This document shows, piece after piece, positions 51,396 through 59,109 of a DNA stretch of 64,000 bases. Positions within the stretch are counted from its first letter, which is position 1, and each line of letters opens with the position of its first letter. The stretch comes from Maribellus sp. CM-23. GTDB taxonomy: Bacteria; Bacteroidota; Bacteroidia; Bacteroidales; Prolixibacteraceae. The position numbers and the translations under genes are program-made. Below the pieces are notes generated by a model. That model was not told the DNA's origin and did no database searches. It saw only the letters and a list, made by a program, of their open reading frames with translations. The DNA is taken from assembly GCF_021354595.1 (NCBI RefSeq), contig NZ_JADWYJ010000005.1, positions 62,001 through 126,000 on the forward strand, read 5' to 3'.

Positions 51396-52046
51396 TTGAT
51401 AAAGGCTGAGAACATACACAAGTCGTTTGGGAACTTAAAGGTTTTGAAAGGTATTGACCTGGAAATTCCGGAGAGAAAAATATATTCAATCGTAGGAGCC
51501 AGTGGTGCAGGTAAAACTACTTTGTTGCAAATACTCGGAACATTGAGCAAACCCGACAGCGGTGATATTTATTTTAGGGACAAGAAAATATCGGCCATGT
51601 CGGAAAAACAACTGGCTGCTTTCCGAAACAGGGAAATTGGATTTGTTTTTCAGTTTCACCATCTGTTGCCCGAATTTACTGCGTTGGAAAACGTGTGCAT
51701 TCCGGCTTTTATTGCCAAAGAATCCAAAGCGAAAACAGAAGCAAAAGCCAAAGAACTGCTCGACTTTCTGGGGCTGTCTGAAAGAATGGAGCACAAGCCA
51801 TCAGAGCTTTCCGGCGGCGAAAAACAGCGGGTAGCTATGGCCCGGGCGCTGATAAACGATCCTTCGGTGATCATGGCCGACGAACCTTCGGGTAACCTCG
51901 ATTCGAGCAACCGTGACGAGTTGCACGATCTGTTGTTCAAACTGCGCGACGAACTGGGCCAGACTTTTATCATCGTAACCCACGACGATCATTTTGCGGA
52001 ACGTTCCGACCGCATTATTCAGATCAAAGACGGAGTGATTGAGTAG
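51396..52046 (+). CDS. lolD: Lipoprotein-releasing ABC transporter ATP-binding protein LolD
   Basis: A 216-residue ATPase: Walker [32 protein letters not shown] (a LolD-specific stretch), signature [15 protein letters not shown], Walker [15 protein letters not shown] and VTHDDHF. With LolCE it extracts lipoproteins from the inner membrane. The permease partner is not adjacent, which is common in Bacteroidota. Start TTG 51396 is 10 bp after the exchanger stop. Confidence 0.88.
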   Translation: MIKAENIHKSFGNLKVLKGIDLEIPERKIYSIVGASGAGKTTLLQILGTLSKPDSGDIYFRDKKISAMSEKQLAAFRNREIGFVFQFHHLLPEFTALENVCIPAFIAKESKAKTEAKAKELLDFLGLSERMEHKPSELSGGEKQRVAMARALINDPSVIMADEPSGNLDSSNRDELHDLLFKLRDELGQTFIIVTHDDHFAERSDRIIQIKDGVIE

Positions 52047-52050
52047 TACC

Positions 52051-52815
52051 ATGGATTTTGATACACTAAAGGCCTTTTTGGATGAAAAAGTGGAGGAGTT
52101 TTACCGTCCCGAGTTCATCGAAACAGACCCGATCCAGGTTCCGCACAGGTTTTCAAAAAAAGAAGACATCGAAATTGCCGGTTTTCTGGCTGCAACCATC
52201 GCCTGGGGAACCCGGGCAGCAATCATAAAAAATGCACTGTATTTAATGCAACTGCTGGATGAAGATCCGCACAGTTTTGTCTTGTATGCTTCTTCAGCAG
52301 AGTTAAAACGCCTGAAAAAATTCGTACACCGGACTTTCAATGGCGACGATTGTGTGTATTTCATTCAATCTTTACGAAATATCTATACCAGCCATGGCGG
52401 GCTTCAAAAAGTATTTGAAGAGGGCTTTTTAAATGGTGATACGGCCTGGGCTGCGCTGGCGCATTTTCACGGGTTGTTTTTTGAACTTCCGGGAGAACGT
52501 ACCCAAAAGCATGTTTCAAACGTCAGAAAAGGTGCATCGGCCAAACGGCTGAATATGTACCTGCGGTGGATGGTTCGGGAAGATAAAGCCAGGGTGGACT
52601 TCGCACTTTGGAAAGGGATTCCGGCATCGGCACTCATGCTGCCACTGGATGTTCATACGGGTAACGTAGGACGAAAACTGGGGCTTTTGCAGCGCAAATC
52701 AAGCGACTGGAAAGCCGTGGAAGAAATTACCGCCAACCTGCGCCGGTTTGATCCGCAAGATCCCATCAAATACGACTTTGCCTTGTTTGGGCTGGGGGTT
52801 TTTGAAAAGTTCTGA
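52051..52815 (+). CDS. TIGR02757 (DUF2400) family protein
   Basis: A 254-residue protein of the TIGR02757 family, named from the Bacteroidota conserved core. It starts at ATG 52051, five bases after the lolD stop. Conserved stretches seen are EFIETDPIQVPHRFSKKEDIEIAGFLAATIAWGTR, NGDDCVYFIQSLRNIYTSHGGLQ, RLNMYLRWMVREDK and PLDVHTGNVGRKLGLL. The helical, HhH-like arrangement resembles DNA glycosylases, but no activity is known. It is presumably co-transcribed with lolD. Confidence 0.85.
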   Translation: MDFDTLKAFLDEKVEEFYRPEFIETDPIQVPHRFSKKEDIEIAGFLAATIAWGTRAAIIKNALYLMQLLDEDPHSFVLYASSAELKRLKKFVHRTFNGDDCVYFIQSLRNIYTSHGGLQKVFEEGFLNGDTAWAALAHFHGLFFELPGERTQKHVSNVRKGASAKRLNMYLRWMVREDKARVDFALWKGIPASALMLPLDVHTGNVGRKLGLLQRKSSDWKAVEEITANLRRFDPQDPIKYDFALFGLGVFEKF

Positions 52816-52826
52816 TGCTTTTCTCG

Positions 52827-52903
52827 ATTACACAAAGAACCGCAAAGGCAGCTCAAAGAATCTCTGGGGCGCTTTGTGGCAACTCTGTGAAACTTTGTGT
52901 AAT
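52827..52903. repeat. CAAAG palindromic element upstream of the GxxExxY gene (copy 3)
   Basis: ATTACACAAAG (52827-52837) and CTTTGTGTAAT (52893-52903) form a perfect 11-bp inverted repeat. Nested inside are CCGCAAAG (52840-52847) and CTTTGTGG (52872-52879), which pair with one wobble. It ends 28 bp before the ATG of the GxxExxY gene. Confidence 0.65.
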
Positions 52904-52931
52904 TTAATAGCTCAATCCAAAGCACAGCAAA

Positions 52932-53303
52932 ATGACAGAAAATGAAATTTCTAATCTCGTAATCGGAAAGGCCATCGAAATTCACAAAGCACTTGGACCC
53001 GGCTTGCTGGAATCGGCCTATAAAGAATGCCTGTTTTACGAATTGACTGCGGCGGGTTTAAAGGTGGAAAAAGAGAAGCCCGTGCCAATTATTTACAAGG
53101 AAATCAAGCTTGACCATGGTTACAGAATTGACCTACTGGTAGAAAACAAAGTGGTAGTGGAATTAAAAACCGTGGAAACTTTTACAGATGTACATTTCGC
53201 TCAGGTTCTAACCTATTTGAAAATTGGAAACTTCCACTTAGGTTTGCTGCTTAATTTTAATGTGCTTCGTTTAAAAGACGGCATCAAACGTTTTATAATG
53301 TAA
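52932..53303 (+). CDS. GxxExxY family protein, PD-(D/E)XK nuclease-like
   Basis: A 123-residue protein of the GxxExxY family (PF13366). The family motif is G24-L-L-E27-S-A-Y30, and the nuclease core is seen as Asp67 (GYRIDLLV) and Glu77-x-Lys79 (VVELKTVE), with Gln91 in a following helix (HFAQVLTYLKIGNFHLGLLLNF). The family is related to PD-(D/E)XK nucleases but no substrate is known. It is inserted between the TIGR02757 gene and trmN; its stop TAA shares one base with the trmN ATG (TAATG). A CAAAG palindrome precedes it. The arrangement suggests a mobile or repeat-associated gene. Confidence 0.9.
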   Translation: MTENEISNLVIGKAIEIHKALGPGLLESAYKECLFYELTAAGLKVEKEKPVPIIYKEIKLDHGYRIDLLVENKVVVELKTVETFTDVHFAQVLTYLKIGNFHLGLLLNFNVLRLKDGIKRFIM

Positions 53304-54016
53304 TGGGCAGAAACAACTACTTTCAATTTAAACAGTTTAAGATTATCCAGGAAAAATCTGCGATGAAAGTGGGTGTGGATGGTGTGTTGCTGGGTGCCTG
53401 GGTTCAGCCTGATTCCGCCCGGCAGATACTCGATGTTGGCACCGGAACTGGACTGATTGCGCTGATGCTGGCTCAACGCTCGAACGCGCAGATCACAGCG
53501 ATAGAGATCGAAGAAAATGCGGCCGGCGAGGCATCACTGAACGTAAGTGCTTCCGGATGGAAAGAGCGCGTTGAAGTACAGAAGATTTCTTTGCAGGAGT
53601 TTGTCAAATCTGCCTCGTCTTCTTTCGACCTGATCGTGTCAAATCCTCCCTTTTTTAGCCAGGCAACACGGGCAGCTTACACGGAACGAACCATTGCCCG
53701 TCACAACGACTTACTTCCTTTTTCGGAGCTTATCGCCTGTTCCGCCGACTTGTTGGCTGAGAACGGTAAAATTGCATTGATTTTGCCCATTGAAGCCTTG
53801 GAAGAGATTCAGTATTGGGCTAGAGAAAATAACTTGTGGCTTTGCCGCAAAACCGAAATTTTCCCCAAAGCAGGAAAGAAAGTCAACCGTGTCCTGTTGG
53901 AGCTGGGAAAAAAGGAAACAGTCCTCAACGAAGACTGTTTGACAATTTATAATTCTGATGGTTCTTTTACAGAAGAGTATGTCGCGCTGACCCGGGACTT
54001 TTACCTGAAATTTTAG
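53303..54016 (+). CDS. trmN: tRNA1(Val) A37 N6-methyltransferase (TrmN/YfiC family)
   Basis: A 237-residue class I methyltransferase. The SAM-binding loop is ILDVGTGTGLIALMLAQ, the acidic end IEIEE, and the N6-adenine active site is SNPPFFSQA (NPPF, ~residues 113-117). The N-terminal FQFKQFKIIQEKSAMKVGVDGVLLGAW matches YfiC. It modifies A37 of tRNA-Val. Start overlaps the GxxExxY stop by one base; the 3' end overlaps the convergent flavodoxin gene by four bases. Confidence 0.92.
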   Translation: MGRNNYFQFKQFKIIQEKSAMKVGVDGVLLGAWVQPDSARQILDVGTGTGLIALMLAQRSNAQITAIEIEENAAGEASLNVSASGWKERVEVQKISLQEFVKSASSSFDLIVSNPPFFSQATRAAYTERTIARHNDLLPFSELIACSADLLAENGKIALILPIEALEEIQYWARENNLWLCRKTEIFPKAGKKVNRVLLELGKKETVLNEDCLTIYNSDGSFTEEYVALTRDFYLKF

Positions 54017-54516
54017 GCCAGGAATAGAAAGGGATTAAAGATCCGGTCCATGCGGTTCGAGAACTTACGAATGGCCTGTTGATCCATTTTCGAAGTACTG
54101 TGATCTATTTTGGCTACTTTCTTAACGATAAACTTTTCCAGAAAATTCATCTTCTCAAAGTTAAATTCGCCACCCAAACAAGCCGTTGCTTTGGCATGTT
54201 CCAGCAATTCTTCAGGGAAGGCATTGTTCAGATGAGTTCGCGCTTCTTCTCCTTCGTCCATGCAACAAATAAAGAGGCCCAGCTCTTTCGTTTGTAGCTC
54301 TGCGATATTAAGCCGGCAGAATGTTTTGATTCTTTTTTGAATTTGTCCGGCATGGATGGAACCTCCAACAATAATTCTTTCGAACTGAGAGAGGTCGGGT
54401 GCTTTTTCCTTTTTCAGGTTACAAAGAGTTACCTCTTGTCCCAGCAGTTGTTTTAGTTCACGGGCCACTGTTTCGGTGCAGCCATGTGTTGTGCAATAGG
54501 TGATTAGAGTTTTCAT
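54013..54516 (-). CDS. Flavodoxin-domain protein (HemG-like)
   Basis: A 167-residue protein with a flavodoxin-like fold (PF12724): LITYCTTHGCTETVARELKQLL provides the FMN phosphate loop, ERIIVGGSIHAGQIQ and LGLFICCMDEGEEART follow. HemG-type members oxidise protoporphyrinogen; other members are regulators of unknown role. The phosphate loop reads T-T-H-G-C-T, slightly different from classic T/S-x-T-G-x-T. A 289-bp spacer separates it from the divergent ferredoxin reductase-like gene, so the two may share redox control. Confidence 0.8.
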   Translation of the reverse strand: MKTLITYCTTHGCTETVARELKQLLGQEVTLCNLKKEKAPDLSQFERIIVGGSIHAGQIQKRIKTFCRLNIAELQTKELGLFICCMDEGEEARTHLNNAFPEELLEHAKATACLGGEFNFEKMNFLEKFIVKKVAKIDHSTSKMDQQAIRKFSNRMDRIFNPFLFLA

Positions 54517-54709
54517 GCGGTTAAATTGTTTTCCCTCAGTAGCATCGTGTGGAATTTGCAGGGTTGTGAATCAGCCTTGTATCGCGTATTCCATTCTTAT
54601 GCTCACTTTAAGAGTTGATTGTTTTGGCTTATTCTGATAAAGATTGTTAATATGCTTTCAATAATTTCTATTTAAAATTAGGCACTTAGGGTAAACAATG
54701 GTGTTAAGA

Positions 54710-54739
54710 ATCGGTTAATTGTCTGTAATTATCGGTTAA
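54710..54739. promoter_or_regulatory. Direct repeat ATCGGTTAA, candidate operator
   Basis: ATCGGTTAA occurs at 54710-54718 and 54731-54739, 21 bp apart start to start (two helical turns), 37-66 bp upstream of the -7 box at 54776-54783. Position and spacing fit an activator or repressor dimer site for the reductase gene. Confidence 0.5.
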
Positions 54740-54775
54740 AATAAAATACTAAAAAGTGTTTTACTAAAAAAGTTC

Positions 54776-54783
54776 TATTTTTG
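54776..54783 (+). promoter_or_regulatory. -7 box of the ferredoxin reductase-like gene
   Basis: TATTTTTG matches TAnnTTTG, 22 bp before the ATG at 54806. A convincing -33 element is missing, as expected for an activator-dependent promoter. Confidence 0.55.
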
Positions 54784-54805
54784 CACAAAATTTAAGCATA
54801 ATACC

Positions 54806-55486
54806 ATGACAATTGATATGAAACCAGAAGTACAGATTGATGCAAATTACTACAAGATTGCAGAAATTCGGCGATTAACAGAGCATGCTTTTATTCTTTC
54901 GATGCCCAGAAGCCGGTTTAAGTTTGTGGCAGGGCAACATGTGTCTTTGTCTATTCCGGGCGATTATCAAAGCCGCGAATACTCTATATACAGTGCTGAG
55001 GGTGGTACTAACCTGGAAGTGTTGGTGAAGGAAGTAGATGGTGGTTATTTTTCGCCGAAACTGTCGCATCTGAAAGAAGGCGATATGGTGGAGGTACACG
55101 GCCCGTTCGGTAAGTTCGGATTGGATGAAAAGAATCTGAAAAACAATAAGCATGTTTTTATTGCCAGCGGAACCGGCATTGCGCCTTTTCACAGCATGGT
55201 TCAAAGCAACCCGGGCTTGGATTTCCATTTGATCCACGGAGTGCGTTATGCCGATGAAGCCTATGAAAGAGATGCTTATGAAGCAGGCAGATACACGCTT
55301 TGTACTTCGCGCGATGATAAAGGGAATTTTAGAGGTCGTTTAACGGAATACCTCAAGAAGACGGACTTTGACAAAAACACGTCTTTTTACCTGTGCGGAA
55401 ACAGCGATATGATCTTTGATTCGATGGAGATTCTGAGCGACAAAGGTTTTGGAAGAGAAAACATTAACGTGGAAGTTTACTTCTAA
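54806..55486 (+). CDS. Ferredoxin-NADP reductase-like FAD-binding oxidoreductase
   Basis: A 226-residue flavoprotein of the ferredoxin reductase superfamily. FAD is bound through REYSIYSAEGG and GGYFSPKL; the NAD(P) part starts VFIASGTGIAPFHSMVQ, with YLCGNSDMIFDSMEIL and the final GRENINVEVYF. No [2Fe-2S] domain is attached. It moves electrons between NAD(P)H and a separate carrier, possibly the flavodoxin encoded next door or a ferredoxin. Preceded by a direct repeat that may be an operator. Confidence 0.88.
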   Translation: MTIDMKPEVQIDANYYKIAEIRRLTEHAFILSMPRSRFKFVAGQHVSLSIPGDYQSREYSIYSAEGGTNLEVLVKEVDGGYFSPKLSHLKEGDMVEVHGPFGKFGLDEKNLKNNKHVFIASGTGIAPFHSMVQSNPGLDFHLIHGVRYADEAYERDAYEAGRYTLCTSRDDKGNFRGRLTEYLKKTDFDKNTSFYLCGNSDMIFDSMEILSDKGFGRENINVEVYF

Positions 55487-55534
55487 ACTTCAAAATATCT
55501 TTTTCTGCGAAAAGCAGTTTGTTGAGAAAGTCAG

Positions 55535-55582
55535 GAATGCCATCTCTCTGAGTAATCAGATGGGATGGCATTCTTGCTTTTA
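55535..55582 (+). terminator. Terminator after the reductase gene
   Basis: GAATGCCATC (55535-55544) and GATGGCATTC (55564-55573) form a perfect 10-bp stem with a 19-nt loop, followed by TTGCTTTTA. It is convergent with upp, whose stop is at 55584. Confidence 0.65.
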
Positions 55583-55583
55583 C

Positions 55584-56246
55584 TTATTTCGAGTCAATTT
55601 TTTCGCCAAAGGCAAGGTCTCCGGCGTCACCCAGGCCGGGAACAATGTATGATTTAGGCGTCATTTCGGGGTCTACAGCACCCAGCCACAAGGTAACATT
55701 GTCTGCCTTGATTTTTTCTTTTACATAGTTAACGCCTTCTTCGCTGGCAATGATGGCAACCATGTGAATGTGCGCCGGTTTTCCTTTGCTGAACAGTGCC
55801 TCGTAACCAATTTCCATCGATTTTCCCGAGGCCAGCATGGGATCGGAAAGAATAACTACTTTGTTGTTGAGCGACGGCGATGCCATGTATTCAAACTCAA
55901 TTTCAAATTTTCCACCTTCGGTATATTTTCTGAAAGCCGAAATAAAGCAGTTCTCCGCCCGGTCAAAAACCCGGAGAAGCCCGTTGTGCATGGCCAGTCC
56001 GGCACGCAGAATGGTGGCCAAAACAGGCTGACTCTTTAATTTCGGAACTTTTGCCACACCCAGCGGCGTTTGTACGTCTTGTACTTCGAATTCCATTTCC
56101 TTACTGATTTCGTAAGCAAATAATTCCCCAATGCGGTTCAGGTTATCACGAAAACGAAGCGGGTCGGTTTGAATGTTAATATCACGGATCTCGGCCAGGT
56201 ATTGGTCCAGTATAGAATGATTGTTGCCTAAAGTTTTTATGTTCAT
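55584..56246 (-). CDS. upp: Uracil phosphoribosyltransferase
   Basis: A 220-residue enzyme making UMP from uracil and PRPP. The conserved PRPP-binding loop is VVILSDPMLASGKSMEIG, with PVLATILRAGLAMHNGLLR, NVTLWLGAVDPEMTPKSYIVPGLGDAGDLAFG. The ending GDAGDLAFG is the usual uracil site. Monocistronic; convergent with the reductase gene; no clear promoter recognised upstream. Confidence 0.95.
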   Translation of the reverse strand: MNIKTLGNNHSILDQYLAEIRDINIQTDPLRFRDNLNRIGELFAYEISKEMEFEVQDVQTPLGVAKVPKLKSQPVLATILRAGLAMHNGLLRVFDRAENCFISAFRKYTEGGKFEIEFEYMASPSLNNKVVILSDPMLASGKSMEIGYEALFSKGKPAHIHMVAIIASEEGVNYVKEKIKADNVTLWLGAVDPEMTPKSYIVPGLGDAGDLAFGEKIDSK

Positions 56247-56438
56247 ATTCTACTATCGCAGTTTATAAAAGTGAGTTTTCTTTTTAATTTTGGTTTCGCA
56301 TTTTTCATGAGAAAAATCCGCGATCTTCTTTGTTGTCAGATGCTGGCTAAAACTGGTTGGGGCAAATAAAAATGGCTTTAAATCAGGGAAAGCAAAGATT
56401 TTTTGATATAAATGACTAATTGACAACATGTACAGTTT

Positions 56439-57200
56439 ATGATAAAACGTATCTATAAAAACCTGTTTTCGGAAAAACTGCGCGTAAAAATAAGGATTTA
56501 TTTCAATATACTGATTTCTCCTTTCTATTCGGGGCAGCAGTTTTATTGTAATTGTTGCCAGAAATCGTTTCGGAAATTTCTTCCAAAAGGGAATATCGAA
56601 CGGGAAAATGCCCAGTGCCCTTATTGTGGCTCGCTTGAACGGACGCGGGTTTTGACATTGTACCTGAGAAATGAAACCGGAATTTTTACCATGAAGAGGC
56701 CTAAAATTTTGCACGTTGCCCCGGAATATTCTTTGTTTCGTATTCTTAAAAAACTTGACGCTGAATATGTGGATGGCGATATCGATCCGGCTTATGCACG
56801 GAATGTGGTTGATATTACAGATATTCATTTTCCGGATAATTATTTTGATCTGATAATTTGTTCGCATGTTTTGGGACACGTGCCTGATGAGGCAAAGGCT
56901 GTTAAAGAGCTGTGCCGGGTACTTTCTCCGGGTGGCGAGGCAATTATTATGTCTGTTTTAGACCTCGACTCTTCTGTTACTTTGGAGGATAGTAAGATCG
57001 TTTCGCCCGAAGACCGTTTGGCTCGTTACGGAGAATTTGATTTATGCCGTTTGCACGGTATGGATTTTCAGGATCGGTTGGAAGCGGGCGGTTTTAACGT
57101 GAAAACTATCGATTACCGTACGCATTTTACAGCCGCAGAAAATGCCCAATTCAGGTTGGGAGATGGTAAACGAGAGTTGATATTCAGTTGTAGAAAATAG
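56439..57200 (+). CDS. Class I SAM methyltransferase with N-terminal zinc ribbon
   Basis: A 253-residue protein. Residues ~35-65 hold a treble C4 ribbon: Cys37/Cys40 in FYCNCCQKSF and Cys60/Cys63 in NAQCPYCGSLERTR. Residues ~85-250 form a methyltransferase domain: ILHVAPEYSLFRIL (SAM loop; the usual GxG is replaced by APEY), DGDIDPA, YFDLIICSHVLGHVPDEAKAV (motif IV) and LSPGGEAIIMSVL. The altered glycine motif is seen in some Bacteroidota and actinobacterial proteins near sugar clusters. Function is unknown; the next genes, on the other strand, act on surface polysaccharides. Confidence 0.78.
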   Translation: MIKRIYKNLFSEKLRVKIRIYFNILISPFYSGQQFYCNCCQKSFRKFLPKGNIERENAQCPYCGSLERTRVLTLYLRNETGIFTMKRPKILHVAPEYSLFRILKKLDAEYVDGDIDPAYARNVVDITDIHFPDNYFDLIICSHVLGHVPDEAKAVKELCRVLSPGGEAIIMSVLDLDSSVTLEDSKIVSPEDRLARYGEFDLCRLHGMDFQDRLEAGGFNVKTIDYRTHFTAAENAQFRLGDGKRELIFSCRK

Positions 57201-57207
57201 CAGGCGT

Positions 57208-58182
57208 TTAGTGATTCACTCTTGCTTTGCCCACCCATTTTCTGATAAGAAAGTATAGAAATTCCGCCTTCAGGTTGTTAACAAAGTCGCCGGGCATTTC
57301 AACCGGGTACCGTTGAAAGTGCGTACTTACACTGTCGTATTTGAGGCCGGCCGTTCCAAAGGTAATGTCGCATATTTGCTTTTTCACCAATTTGGTTAGC
57401 AACTTTTCCGAAACTCCGTGGTCGGTAAAAGGGAAGGCGAAGGCTTTTATTTTGGGCTCAAAGTGGTGGTTGATCCACTCCATATTTTTCTCAATTTCAT
57501 CGAACTGTGCATTTTTTTTCATGAGCCAGAATTCGGGATGGGAACACGAATGCCCGCCAATCGTAAATCCTTGTTTGTGTAACTGCTTTAGCTGACTTTT
57601 GGTCATGTAGGGCTGTTGTTCCTTTAAAAATGCAGCAAAATCCATTTCAAGCAGTTCGGCTGCTTGGTCAATTAGATCCTTTTGATGATATGGAGTTTTT
57701 AGCAGATTGTGCCGGAAGATACCGTGTTTGGCCAAAAAACTTTCGGTTTCTGAATCGGGGTTTGTCAGCAAACCGTTTAACAGCAGGCTGGCTTTGTAAC
57801 GGTGAAAAAGCGCTTTGTTGCCCACAAAATCAGAATTGATAAAGAAGGTTGCCGGAATTCCTTTCCGCGATAAAATGGGCGCAATTATTTCGGCACATTC
57901 GCTAAGCCCGTCATCAAATGTCAGATGAAATTTTTTCACGGAATTGAATGGGTTTGCATAGAACTCCTCCAGCGGAACGGGTGTAAAATATCTTAGAATG
58001 TAATCGAGTTCGCTTTCGAATGTGTTGGCATCTCTGTACGGATAGTTCAGAACATGGGCCAAATGACTGTTACTTACGGTATGGTAAAAGGGTAGAAAAG
58101 CGGGAGTATTTAGCCGGAATAAAGTTTTCGCCGGAACAACCCGGGCCACTTGTTTGCATATGGAACGAGGAATATTTGCCAT
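57208..58182 (-). CDS. Polysaccharide deacetylase family (NodB-like) protein
   Basis: A 324-residue protein. The NodB motif 1 is FHLTFDDGLSE (Asp90/Asp91) and motif 2 is GFTIGGHSCSHPEF with the His-x3-His metal ligands. C-terminal segments FAFPFTDHGVSE and HFQRYPVEM follow the family order. It is the last gene of a four-gene minus-strand set; the upstream FemAB-like gene ends six bases before its start. It probably removes N-acetyl groups from a surface sugar. No signal peptide is seen, so it may act on lipid-linked intermediates in the cytosol. Confidence 0.85.
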   Translation of the reverse strand: MANIPRSICKQVARVVPAKTLFRLNTPAFLPFYHTVSNSHLAHVLNYPYRDANTFESELDYILRYFTPVPLEEFYANPFNSVKKFHLTFDDGLSECAEIIAPILSRKGIPATFFINSDFVGNKALFHRYKASLLLNGLLTNPDSETESFLAKHGIFRHNLLKTPYHQKDLIDQAAELLEMDFAAFLKEQQPYMTKSQLKQLHKQGFTIGGHSCSHPEFWLMKKNAQFDEIEKNMEWINHHFEPKIKAFAFPFTDHGVSEKLLTKLVKKQICDITFGTAGLKYDSVSTHFQRYPVEMPGDFVNNLKAEFLYFLIRKWVGKARVNH

Positions 58183-58188
58183 CGGAAT

Positions 58189-59109
58189 TCAGGATTTGAT
58201 CCACCGAAGTGGCAAAGGTAAACCATTGTATTTGACCAGAAAATAGGTTTCGGGGTAACTTCCGAAGCCGCTGAAGAAGTGAGCAATGCCCGGCACCGTG
58301 GAGCCCTCAAAATCAAGTGTTGTATTTTTCCCTGCATTTTCACGGATAAAGCCGTCGATCAGAAGCCGCATGGCACCCGATTTTTTGCCGGTCTTATTTG
58401 CAACAGAATCGTGGAATGTAACGCGGTTGCCGTATTTGCAGAAATAACCGGCCGCACACAATTCGTTGGAAGGAGTGTAAATCCCGTAAATTCTTCCAAT
58501 TCCTTTGTACAGCCCAAATGCGATCAGGCGCTTGGCTGTATTCCAATCTTCTTCCGAGAATTCCCGCCAGGGGTTTTCGGCTCTGAGTTGTAAATAATCA
58601 TCCAGTTGAATTCCTGCCACAAAGCTCAGGTTCTTTTTATGTGCTTTTTTCAGGTTCTTTTTGGCATCGGGCGAATACCCCGAATACAACCCGGCATAAT
58701 TCATATTTAAAGGAAGAATATAGTTGGTGCGGGGCGAAATTTTCAAGTGGAGGCCGGTATTCTCCATAGGCGTTTTTGTGTTCACCTGTGTGTCGCAATA
58801 TTTAAAGAGCTGCGAAACTTTCAGAAAGAATTGCCTGGTGATTTCTTCCGAAGGAGCCGGGAATATTCCCAGTTGCTGGCAGTAATCGGGTTGATAGACA
58901 TAGGAGATTCCCCATTTTTTTCGCACGGGCAGTGGCATTATAAAATCATAATCGCCCATTACCAGCGCATCCCAGTTGTCGGCAGCACGGTCGAGGTACC
59001 AGGAGGCGGCATAAATGTGCTGGTTGGGGGAATTGTTCAGGCAGTTATCCCACTTGTTGTAATCAATGTCCTTATTTTTTATGTACCTAATGTTGGGTTG
59101 TTCTTTCAT
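58189..59109 (-). CDS. FemAB/GNAT-like acyltransferase family protein
   Basis: A 306-residue protein started at ATG 59109 (a TTG at 59127 lies further into the upstream gene). The fold resembles double-GNAT FemAB/BioF2-like proteins: an N-terminal half with HIYAASWYLDRAADNWDALV and a C-terminal half with FGLYKGIGRIYGIYTPSNELCAAGYFCKYG, then SGAMRLLIDGFI and TTLDFEGSTVPGIAHFFSGFG. Such proteins transfer aminoacyl or acyl groups to cell-wall or polysaccharide precursors. Its 5' end overlaps the upstream deacetylase-like gene by 23 bp, and 6 bp separate it from the downstream deacetylase; these three are translationally coupled. Confidence 0.78.
   Translation of the reverse strand: MKEQPNIRYIKNKDIDYNKWDNCLNNSPNQHIYAASWYLDRAADNWDALVMGDYDFIMPLPVRKKWGISYVYQPDYCQQLGIFPAPSEEITRQFFLKVSQLFKYCDTQVNTKTPMENTGLHLKISPRTNYILPLNMNYAGLYSGYSPDAKKNLKKAHKKNLSFVAGIQLDDYLQLRAENPWREFSEEDWNTAKRLIAFGLYKGIGRIYGIYTPSNELCAAGYFCKYGNRVTFHDSVANKTGKKSGAMRLLIDGFIRENAGKNTTLDFEGSTVPGIAHFFSGFGSYPETYFLVKYNGLPLPLRWIKS

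Noticed and set aside
56253-56879. 208-residue open frame on the minus strand
   Set aside because: It overlaps the zinc-ribbon methyltransferase, which has real Cys and SAM motifs; the antisense product is composed of Ile/Lys/Phe as expected of an AT-rich shadow.
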